Shown in pieces: positions 31,718 to 38,959 of a stretch of DNA of 64,000 bases. A program made the position numbers and the translations under genes. The notes under the pieces were generated by a model. The model was given only the letters and a program-made list of their open reading frames with translations, was not told the origin of the DNA and did not search any database. Every line of letters begins with the position of its first letter. Within the stretch, counting starts at the first letter, position 1. The stretch is taken from positions 1 to 64,000 of the forward strand of contig NZ_APNM01000005.1 in assembly GCF_040361335.1 (NCBI RefSeq). The letters are read 5' to 3'. The DNA is from APNM01 sp040361335. GTDB taxonomy: Bacteria; Pseudomonadota; Gammaproteobacteria; Nevskiales; Salinisphaeraceae.

Positions 31718-33408
31718 TGCTGGCCTGGCTGCAGAATCCGGGATGGATCCTGATCGGCGCCGGCCTGATCCAGCCGCTGCTGCCCTATCGCTTGCGCGCG
31801 GGCCTGCTGGTGGCGGCGCCGGCCGCCGCCGGCGCCTGGCTGTGGTCGCTGCCGCGCCCGACCCTGGTAACCGCGGAACTGCTCGGCTACACCCTGACGC
31901 CGCTGCGGCTGGATCCGCTGGCCTTCGTCTTCGCCTTGATTTTTTTGATCGCCGCCGGACTCTGCGGCCTGTTCATGCTGCGGGTACGCGGCCGCCTGGA
32001 GCCGGCGGCCTCGCTGGTCTACGCCGGGGCGGCGGTGGCCGCGGTGCTGGCCGGCGACCTGATCACCCTGTTCGTCTATTGGGAGACCACCGCCCTGGCC
32101 TCGGTCCTGGTGATCCTCGCCAACGGCCCCGGCACCTACCGCGTGAGCCTGCGTTATTTCCTGATCCAGGTGACCTCCGGTCTGCTGCTCATGGCCGGCG
32201 CCATCGCCTACATCCGGGTCACCGGCGATCCCGGCTTCGGCGCGATCGGCCTGCAGGGGCTGGCCGGCTGGCTGATCTTCCTGGCGTTCGGTATCAAGGC
32301 CGCGTTCCCGTTCCTGCACAACTGGCTGCAGAATGCCTACCCGGCGGCCAGCCCGACCGGCACCGTGGTGCTGTCGGCGTTCACCACCAAGCTTGCGATC
32401 TATGCCCTGGCCCGCGGCTATGCCGGCACCGACATCCTGATTCCGATCGGTGCCGTGATGACCGCCTTCCCGATCTTCTACGCGGTGATCGAGAACGACC
32501 TGCGGCGGGTGCTGGCCTACAGCCTCAACAACCAGCTCGGCTTCATGGTGGTGGGCGTGGGCATCGGCACCGAGCTGTCCCTGAACGGCACCGCCGCGCA
32601 CGCCTTCACCCACATCCTGTACAAGGCGCTGCTGTTCATGACCATGGGCGCCGTGCTGCTGCGCGCGGGCACGGTCAAGGGATCGGAGCTGGGCGGCCTG
32701 TACAAGTCCATGCCCTGGACCGCGGCCTTCTGCATCGTGGGTGCGGCCTCGATCTCGGCGTTCCCGTTGTTCTCGGGCTTCATCAGCAAGTCCCTGATCC
32801 TGAGCGCCACCGCCTACCAGGGCGCCTGGATCGTCTGGCTGGTGCTGCTGTTCGCCTCCGCCGGCGTGTTCCATCACTCCGGCATCAAGATCCCGTTCTT
32901 CGCCTTCTTCGCCCACGATTCCGGCATCCGTTGCCGCGAGGCACCCTGGAACATGCTCCTGGCGATGGGGATCACCGCCGTCCTGTGCATCGGTCTGGGC
33001 TGCTACCCGGACCCGCTGTACGCGATCCTGCCCTACGCCGTCGATTACGAGCCTTACACCGGCGGGCATGTGCTCACCCAGATGCAGTTGCTGCTGTTCT
33101 CGGCACTGGCGTTCACGGTCCTGATGCGCACCGGCATCTACCCGCCGGAGCTGCGCTCGGTGAACCTGGACTTCGACTGGATCTACCGGCGGGCGCTGCC
33201 GGCGGCCGCGGCCGCGGCCCGGAACGCCACGGTCTCGGCGCGCGGGGAGACGATCGACACGCTGTGCCGGCTGGGCGACCGCGCCGGCCATTACCTGGGG
33301 CGCGCGTTCTCGGCGCAGGGGCTGCTGGCGCGGACAACGGCTACCAGCGGTATGGTGGCGTGGGTATCGCTGCTGTTGGCGGCGTATCTGCTCTTTTATT
33401 ACTTGTGA
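31717..33408 (+). CDS. MrpD-like antiporter subunit, third copy
   Basis: A 563-residue membrane protein of the NuoL/M/N/MrpD group. Visible features are FVYWETTALASVLVIL (helix-5 Glu), FGIKAAFPFLHNWLQNAYP (helix Lys plus amphipathic turn), IENDLRRVLAYSLNNQLGF, and a long C-terminal extension after residue 480 (VNLDFDWIYRRALPAAAAAA) that could be the lateral helix seen in NuoL-type proteins. It is the last operon gene; its TGA is followed by heptad repeats and a hairpin. Confidence 0.9.
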   Translation: MLAWLQNPGWILIGAGLIQPLLPYRLRAGLLVAAPAAAGAWLWSLPRPTLVTAELLGYTLTPLRLDPLAFVFALIFLIAAGLCGLFMLRVRGRLEPAASLVYAGAAVAAVLAGDLITLFVYWETTALASVLVILANGPGTYRVSLRYFLIQVTSGLLLMAGAIAYIRVTGDPGFGAIGLQGLAGWLIFLAFGIKAAFPFLHNWLQNAYPAASPTGTVVLSAFTTKLAIYALARGYAGTDILIPIGAVMTAFPIFYAVIENDLRRVLAYSLNNQLGFMVVGVGIGTELSLNGTAAHAFTHILYKALLFMTMGAVLLRAGTVKGSELGGLYKSMPWTAAFCIVGAASISAFPLFSGFISKSLILSATAYQGAWIVWLVLLFASAGVFHHSGIKIPFFAFFAHDSGIRCREAPWNMLLAMGITAVLCIGLGCYPDPLYAILPYAVDYEPYTGGHVLTQMQLLLFSALAFTVLMRTGIYPPELRSVNLDFDWIYRRALPAAAAAARNATVSARGETIDTLCRLGDRAGHYLGRAFSAQGLLARTTATSGMVAWVSLLLAAYLLFYYL

Positions 33409-33441
33409 TTCGTGATTGGTGATTAGCGGATGCTAATCACC
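33405..33441. repeat. GTGATTN heptad array and 10-bp hairpin between mrp operon and dnaQ
   Basis: GTGATTC, GTGATTG and GTGATTA follow in tandem (33405-33425). They run into a perfect hairpin, GGTGATTAGC/GCTAATCACC (33418-33427, 33432-33441), which includes the dnaQ stop codon. It probably ends one or both convergent transcripts. The heptad class recurs at 43184. Confidence 0.65.
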
Positions 33442-34167
33442 GTAGTCGCCCGCCAGTTCGCGCCACAGGCAGTCGCCGCCGGCGGCCTCCGACAGCATTC
33501 CCAGGTACCGTTGGTGCGCCTCGCGTTCGGCGTCCGGCGCGCGCAGCACGCGCGGCCGCCGGCCGGCCGCCGCCAGGCGCTCGGCGAGTTCCGCGACCTC
33601 GGCGGCATGCTCGGCGCCGCCGGCCGTTTCGCCCAGGGTCAGGGCGGTCTGGCCGCCGGTCATGGCGAGGTACACCTCGGCGAGGATCTGGGCGTCCAGC
33701 AGCGCCCCGTGCAGCTCGCGGCGCGAGTTGTCGATCTCGTAGCGCTTGCACAACGCATCCAGGCTGTTGCGCTGGCCCGGGTGCATGCGCCTGGCTTCCA
33801 CGAGCGTGTCGATCACCCGGCAGCGTTCCTCGATCGCGGCGACCGCCGCACGCGCCCGGCGTAGCTCATGGTCGATGAAACCGACGTCGAACGGGGCGTT
33901 ATGGATCACCAGCTCGGCGCCGTCCAGGTAGGCCAACAGGTCCTGGACCACGTCCTCGAACCGTGGCTTGTCGGCCAGGAACTCGAGGGTGATGCCATGG
34001 ACCTCGATGGCCCCGGCATCGATCTCGCGGTCGGGGTTGAGGTACAGGTGCAGGTCATTGCCGGTGAGACGGCGGTTGACCATCTCCACACAGCCGATCT
34101 CGATGATCCGGTGCCCGTGTTCGGGCTCCAGGCCGGTGGTCTCGGTGTCGAGGACTATCTGGCGCAT
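33433..34167 (-). CDS. dnaQ: DNA polymerase III epsilon subunit (proofreading exonuclease)
   Basis: A 244-residue DEDDh exonuclease that supplies proofreading to the replicative polymerase. The three Exo motifs are present: VLDTETTGLEP (ExoI), IHNAPFDVGFIDHE (ExoII) and LHGALLDAQILAEVYLAM (ExoIII with the catalytic His). The C-terminal 60 residues probably bind the alpha subunit. Convergent with the mrp operon. In E. coli dnaQ and rnhA are divergent, whereas here both are on the minus strand. Confidence 0.95.
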   Translation of the reverse strand: MRQIVLDTETTGLEPEHGHRIIEIGCVEMVNRRLTGNDLHLYLNPDREIDAGAIEVHGITLEFLADKPRFEDVVQDLLAYLDGAELVIHNAPFDVGFIDHELRRARAAVAAIEERCRVIDTLVEARRMHPGQRNSLDALCKRYEIDNSRRELHGALLDAQILAEVYLAMTGGQTALTLGETAGGAEHAAEVAELAERLAAAGRRPRVLRAPDAEREAHQRYLGMLSEAAGGDCLWRELAGDYGD

Positions 34168-34230
34168 TTTTCTCGGGTTGCGGGCTACTGGGGACAGGTT
34201 ACAGAAAAACCGGGGCCTTCCCGTACCCCG

Positions 34231-34689
34231 TTATCCGTCACCCGTGGCCTGCTTTGCCAGAAGCTCGTCGATCCCCTTGTTGGCCAGGGCATCGGCCGCT
34301 TCGTTGCCGTGATTGCCGGCGTGGCCCTTGACCCAGTGCCACTCGATTTCGTGGCGCTGTGCGGCCTCGTCCAGGCGCCGCCACAGGTCGGCGTTCTTCA
34401 CCGGCTTGCGGGCGGCGGTCTTCCAGCCGTTTCGCTTCCACTTGGCGAGCCAGCCGTCGATACCGTCGCGCACATAGTTGGAGTCGGTGTAGAGGATTAC
34501 CCGGCAGGGCCGGCTCAGGGTCTCCAGCGCACGGATCGCGGCCATCAGCTCCATGCGGTTGTTGGTGGTGTGCGGCTCGCCGCCGTGCAGCTCGCGGCGC
34601 CGGCCCTTGTATTCGAGCAGCGCCCCCCAGCCGCCCGGCCCGGGGTTGCCGCGGCAGGCGCCATCGGTATGGATCACCACCTCGCTCAC
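34231..34689 (-). CDS. rnhA: Ribonuclease HI
   Basis: A 152-residue RNase HI that degrades the RNA strand of RNA-DNA hybrids. The catalytic residues are visible: IHTDGACRGNPGPGGWG (Asp), NRMELMAAI (Glu), LYTDSNYV (Asp), and HAGNHGNEAADALA (His and Asp). The GTG at 34689 overlaps the methyltransferase stop (GTGA), so translation is probably coupled. Longer frames upstream are inside the methyltransferase gene. Confidence 0.95.
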   Translation of the reverse strand: MSEVVIHTDGACRGNPGPGGWGALLEYKGRRRELHGGEPHTTNNRMELMAAIRALETLSRPCRVILYTDSNYVRDGIDGWLAKWKRNGWKTAARKPVKNADLWRRLDEAAQRHEIEWHWVKGHAGNHGNEAADALANKGIDELLAKQATGDG

Positions 34690-35462
34690 GCCGCCCGGCG
34701 CGCCGGTTGGACGGAGGCACAACCGACACGCGGCGTCGGCTCGGGCACGCCGCCCGGCAACGGCGCCACGCCGGGACGGCGCCATGCCGGCCGCACCGGC
34801 GTCAGCGGCACCACCCGCTTGCGGGCCACGATCAGGTAGGACTGCGACAGGGCCGCCGGAAGCTGGCGCCAGAACGAGCCGCCTTCGTCCCGCACGCGGG
34901 TCGCGCTTGCATAGGGGAAACCGACACCGAAACGGGTCATGCGCACCAGTTCGAAATCCAGGAGGTCGAGCCAGTCCCGTACCCGGCCCAGGGCATAGCA
35001 GCGGCGGTGGCGGGCCATCTCGCCCGCCCGCCCGCGACGGGCGACGCGGGACCATAGCCACCAGGGCGTGTAGGGATTGAAACCGAGAATCACCACGTGA
35101 CCATGATCGCACAGCACACGGTCGACTTCCCGGAGCAGCCGGTGCGGCGACGACGCCAACTCCAGGCTGTGCGGCAGGATCACCGCGTCCAGACAGCGGC
35201 TGCAGACCGGCAGGGATTCGCCGTCCATGAGCACATCGGCCTGGCCGCCGCGCCCCAGTACCCAGTGGCACAGGGTGGCGCTGGATTCCAGCAGCTTGCG
35301 GTCGAGCCCCCAGTCACCGATCTGTAGCAGACGGTAGCCGTACAGATGCGGCAGCACGTCGAGCAACTGCTCCCGCTGGCGCCGCAGCAGCAGGCGGCCG
35401 CGCGGCGTCTCCAGCCATCGCAAGGCGGCCTCGGTGCCGTTCTCGCCACGAACCCCCGGCAT
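34686..35462 (-). CDS. Class I SAM-dependent methyltransferase (YafS-like)
   Basis: A 258-residue protein similar to the methyltransferase between gloB and rnhA in enterobacteria. The SAM-binding part includes YGYRLLQIGDWGLDRKLL, ESLPVCSRCLDAVILPHSLE (motif around the acidic loop) and HGHVVILGFNPYTPWWLW. The substrate is unknown. The ATG at 35462 gives the family N-terminus; a GTG at 35528 would add 22 residues. Divergent from gloB with about 120 bp between starts. The C-terminal 40 residues are Arg/Pro-rich and unconserved-looking. Confidence 0.85.
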   Translation of the reverse strand: MPGVRGENGTEAALRWLETPRGRLLLRRQREQLLDVLPHLYGYRLLQIGDWGLDRKLLESSATLCHWVLGRGGQADVLMDGESLPVCSRCLDAVILPHSLELASSPHRLLREVDRVLCDHGHVVILGFNPYTPWWLWSRVARRGRAGEMARHRRCYALGRVRDWLDLLDFELVRMTRFGVGFPYASATRVRDEGGSFWRQLPAALSQSYLIVARKRVVPLTPVRPAWRRPGVAPLPGGVPEPTPRVGCASVQPARRAA

Positions 35463-35583
35463 CAAAGCGCCACCGCCCGATAGCGCACGGGTCGCGTCAT
35501 CCCGCCCGCGGGCGGTGCCGGCACGCACGTGCGCTCGTTATGCAATTGATTTTGGCTCCGCCGATTGGCAACATCCGGACGCC

Positions 35584-36375
35584 ATGACATTGGAAATCAC
35601 CCCGCTGCCGGCTCTGGCCGATAATTATATCTGGGCGCTGTCGCCGGACAACGGTGACGCGGGCGACAGATCCCTGGTCGTGGTCGATCCCGGCGAGGCC
35701 GAGCCGGTGCTGGCCGAGCTGGCGCGGCGGTCCGCGCAACTCGCCTCGATCCTGGTCACCCACCATCACCCCGACCATACCGGCGGCATCGAGCGGCTGC
35801 TGCGCGAAGGCGAGGTACCGGTATACGGCCCGGCCCACGAGAGCCGCCCGATCCCCGGCCTCAGCCATCCGCTGAAAGAAGGCGACACGGTCACGCCGGC
35901 GGGCCTGGACACGACCCTGCGCGTGATCGACGTGCCCGGCCATACCTCGGGCCACATCGCCTATGTCGGCGACGGTGCCCTGTTCTCCGGCGACACCCTG
36001 TTCTTCGGCGGCTGCGGCCGGCTGTTCGAGGGCGACGCGGCCGAGATGCGAGCCTCGCTGAACAAGCTGCGCGAGCTGCCGGACGACACCCGCGTCTACT
36101 GCGGCCACGAATACACCGTGAAGAACCTGACTTTCGCCGCGGCCGTCGAGCCGAACAACGAGGACATCGCCGGGCAACTCCGGAAAGTCCGCCGGTTGCG
36201 TGACCAGGACCGGCCCACCCCGCCGTCGGACATCGCCCTCGAGAAACGCGTGAACCCGTTCATGCGCTGGGACGAGCCGGCACTGGTGCGGGCCGCCGAA
36301 GCACATGCAGGACGTGCGCTGCCGGACGCCGACGACGTATTCGCCGTGGTCCGGGCATGGAAAGACAGCTTCTAG
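35584..36375 (+). CDS. gloB: Hydroxyacylglutathione hydrolase (glyoxalase II)
   Basis: A 263-residue metallo-beta-lactamase-fold enzyme that hydrolyses S-D-lactoylglutathione, the second step of methylglyoxal detoxification. It has the metal motif VTHHHPDHTGG, then GHTSGHIAYV and FSGDTLFFGGCGRLFEGD. The C-terminal glutathione-binding region includes YCGHEYTVKNLTFA and NPFMRWDEPAL. The start at 35584 begins at the usual MTLEITPLPALADNY; the longer frame upstream is non-conserved. Confidence 0.95.
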   Translation: MTLEITPLPALADNYIWALSPDNGDAGDRSLVVVDPGEAEPVLAELARRSAQLASILVTHHHPDHTGGIERLLREGEVPVYGPAHESRPIPGLSHPLKEGDTVTPAGLDTTLRVIDVPGHTSGHIAYVGDGALFSGDTLFFGGCGRLFEGDAAEMRASLNKLRELPDDTRVYCGHEYTVKNLTFAAAVEPNNEDIAGQLRKVRRLRDQDRPTPPSDIALEKRVNPFMRWDEPALVRAAEAHAGRALPDADDVFAVVRAWKDSF

Positions 36376-38057
36376 TGCCCGGCGCTTGCGCCTCTGCCCG
36401 GTCACGGGCACGGTCCGCGGCGATCCCCGCGCTGGGATTGCTGCTGAGTCTCGCGGGCTGCGCCGGTGATCCCCTGCAGCAGGGGAATATCGGCGGCGAG
36501 ACGCCGATCATCGCCACGGGAAGCGACGCAACCGTCGAGGCCGCCGCTGCCGACCCGGCCCCCGAGCCGGTGCCGGTGCCCGATAACGCCCCTCCGCTGT
36601 CCGACGACCTCTGGCAGACCATCCGCGACGGGCTGGAGATGCCCGAGAACAGTGAGCGGGCGCGGGTGCGCCGCTGGGTGCAGTTCTTCGCCTCGCGTCC
36701 CGAGCACCTGCAGCGCGTGGCCGAGAACGCGCGCCCGTTCCTGTGGCACGTGGTGCGGGAACTCGAAGCCCGCGACCTGCCCCTGGATCTGGCGCTGCTG
36801 CCGATCGTGGAGAGCGGCTACGATCCGACGGCCTATTCCTATGCGCGGGCCTCCGGCATGTGGCAGTTCATGCCCTACACGGCCCGCCGGTTCGGGCTGG
36901 ACGACAACTGGTGGCACGACGGCCGCCGGGATGTCCTGCGCTCCACGGACGCGGCGCTGGATTACCTGGAATGGCTCCACGGCCGCTACGACGACTGGGC
37001 GTTGGCGCTGGCCGCCTACAACGCCGGCGAGGGCCGGGTCGACCGCGCGCTGTCGCGCTCGGACGACCCGGACTACTGGTCGCTGGATCTGCCGCGCGAG
37101 ACCGAGAACTACGTTCCCAAGCTGATGGCGGTGCGGCAGATCCTGAGCGAGGCCGACCGCTTCGCCTTCGAATGGCCGGCGGTGCCGAACGAACCGGTGA
37201 CCGAGCTGGTGACCCTGCCCGGCCAGATCGAGCTGGCGGTGGCCGCCGAGATGATGGGCATGCCCGAATCCGAGTTGCAGCGCCTGAATCCGGGCGTGCG
37301 CCGCTGGGCCACCCCCCCGGACGGCCCGCACCGCCTGCTCGTGCCCAGCGACCGTGTCGATCGCCTGCGCGAGGCGATCGCGGCGCGCGATCCGGACAGT
37401 CTGGTGACCTGGCGACGCCATCGCGTTCGCCAGGGCGAGGTCCTGGGCACCATCGCGGAGCGCTATGGGACCCGCGTGGCCGTGCTGCGCGAAGTCAACG
37501 ACCTGCGCGGCAGCCTGATCCGCGCCGGCCAGTACCTGCTCATTCCGGTGGGCGCCGAGGCCGGCGCGCCACCGCCGTCCGCCCCGTCGGCTGGCCCGTC
37601 CGGCCGCTACACGGTCGCCAACGGCGACAGCCTCTGGTTGATCGCGCAACGGTTGGGCGTCACCGTGGCCGAGCTGCGCGAGTGGAACGACCTCGCCCCG
37701 GGAGCGGTAATCCGGCCCGGGCAGACCCTGGCGGTGCGCGGCAACGGCGACGCCGTGCGCGAATACCGGGTCCGGCGCGGCGATTCCCTGTGGACCATCG
37801 CCCGGCGCTTCGACGTGCGCGTGGCCGAGCTGCGGGCCTGGAACGGCCTGACCACCGACTCGGTGCTGCGCCCCGGGCAGTCCCTGAAGATTCGGGCCGC
37901 CGGACCGACGGGTGACTCCTACCGTGTGCGCGCGGGCGATTCCCTCTGGTCCATCGCCAACCGCTTCCAGGTGGCGGTGGAAGACCTCAAGACCTGGAAC
38001 AATATCGGCGACAATACCATCCGGCCGGGCCAGCGGCTGCGCCTGCGGCCGGGCTGA
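36357..38057 (+). CDS. mltD: Membrane-bound lytic murein transglycosylase D with four LysM domains
   Basis: A 566-residue lipoprotein. The signal peptide carries the lipobox SLAGC (about residue 35). The SLT catalytic domain includes LLPIVESGYDPTAYSYARASG with the catalytic Glu, GMWQFMPYTARRFGL and LAAYNAGEGRVDRAL. Four LysM modules follow, beginning near HRVRQGEVLGTIAERYG, YTVANGDSLWLIAQRLG, YRVRRGDSLWTIARRF and YRVRAGDSLWSIANRF. It cleaves peptidoglycan glycan strands. The start overlaps gloB by 19 nt; a slightly later start is possible. E. coli MltD has two LysM domains, so this is an expanded form. Confidence 0.95.
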   Translation: MERQLLVPGACASARSRARSAAIPALGLLLSLAGCAGDPLQQGNIGGETPIIATGSDATVEAAAADPAPEPVPVPDNAPPLSDDLWQTIRDGLEMPENSERARVRRWVQFFASRPEHLQRVAENARPFLWHVVRELEARDLPLDLALLPIVESGYDPTAYSYARASGMWQFMPYTARRFGLDDNWWHDGRRDVLRSTDAALDYLEWLHGRYDDWALALAAYNAGEGRVDRALSRSDDPDYWSLDLPRETENYVPKLMAVRQILSEADRFAFEWPAVPNEPVTELVTLPGQIELAVAAEMMGMPESELQRLNPGVRRWATPPDGPHRLLVPSDRVDRLREAIAARDPDSLVTWRRHRVRQGEVLGTIAERYGTRVAVLREVNDLRGSLIRAGQYLLIPVGAEAGAPPPSAPSAGPSGRYTVANGDSLWLIAQRLGVTVAELREWNDLAPGAVIRPGQTLAVRGNGDAVREYRVRRGDSLWTIARRFDVRVAELRAWNGLTTDSVLRPGQSLKIRAAGPTGDSYRVRAGDSLWSIANRFQVAVEDLKTWNNIGDNTIRPGQRLRLRPG

Positions 38058-38080
38058 TCCAATAACGCGGAGAGAGATAC

Positions 38081-38869
38081 ATGGGATTCCTTGAAGGCAA
38101 GCGCGCGCTGATCACCGGCGTCGCGAGCAAGCGCTCGATCGCCTGGGGCATCGCGCAGGCGATGCATCGCGAGGGCGCCGAGCTGGCGTTCACTTACCAG
38201 GGCGACAAGCTCAAGCCGCGCGTCGCCGAGATGGCGGCGCAACTCGACAGCGATATCGTCCTGCCCCTGGACGTCGCCGACGACGGTCAGATCGAGGACG
38301 TCGTAAAGGCCCTGGAAGAACGCTGGGGCCGGCTCGACATCCTGGTGCACGCGATCGGCTTCGCCCCGCGCGAGGCCCTGGCCGGCAGCTATCTCGATAG
38401 CGTGACCCGCGAGGCCGCCAGCATCTCCCACGACATCAGCGCGTACAGTTTCGCGGCCCTGGCCAAGGCGGCGCGCCCGCTGTTCGTGGACGGCTCGGCC
38501 CTGCTCACGCTGAGCTATCTCGGCGCCGAGCGCGCCGTGCCGGGCTACAACATCATGGGTCCGGCCAAGGCCAGCCTGGAGGCGCACACCCGCTTCATCG
38601 CCGCGGACCTGGGCGGCCGCGGCGTGCGCGCCAACGCGATATCCGCGGGTCCGATCAAGACCCTGGCCGCCGCCGGCATCAAGGGCATGCGCACCATGCT
38701 CAGCCACGCCGAGGCCAATGCCCCGCTGCGACGCAACGTCAGCATCGAGGACGTGGGCAACGCCGCGGCCTTCCTCTGCTCGGATCTCGCGGCGGGTATC
38801 ACCGGCGAGACCCTGTACGTGGACGCCGGCTACCACATCATGGGCATGAACGCCGCGATCGAGGACTGA
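38081..38869 (+). CDS. fabI: Enoyl-[acyl-carrier-protein] reductase (NADH)
   Basis: A 262-residue short-chain-dehydrogenase-type enzyme completing the fatty-acid elongation cycle. It opens with the FabI-specific GKRALITGVASKRSIAWGIA. The catalytic pattern LSYLGAERAVPGYNIMGPAK shows the paired Tyr residues and Lys. It is the usual target of triclosan-like inhibitors. GGAGAGA precedes the ATG. It follows mltD by 24 bp and ends at a strong hairpin. Confidence 0.97.
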   Translation: MGFLEGKRALITGVASKRSIAWGIAQAMHREGAELAFTYQGDKLKPRVAEMAAQLDSDIVLPLDVADDGQIEDVVKALEERWGRLDILVHAIGFAPREALAGSYLDSVTREAASISHDISAYSFAALAKAARPLFVDGSALLTLSYLGAERAVPGYNIMGPAKASLEAHTRFIAADLGGRGVRANAISAGPIKTLAAAGIKGMRTMLSHAEANAPLRRNVSIEDVGNAAAFLCSDLAAGITGETLYVDAGYHIMGMNAAIED

Positions 38870-38873
38870 CCCC

Positions 38874-38900
38874 GCCGTGCGGGGCCCGTCCCCGCACGGC
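38874..38900 (+). terminator. Hairpin terminator after fabI
   Basis: GCCGTGCGGGG (38874-38884) pairs perfectly with CCCCGCACGGC (38890-38900) around a 5-nt loop, 5 bp past the fabI stop. No T tract. Confidence 0.65.
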
Positions 38901-38959
38901 CCGCCGGTCTCAAGTAATCCCCGACCCGGCCGTTACAGAGGCGAGGGAGGGCGTTTCGG

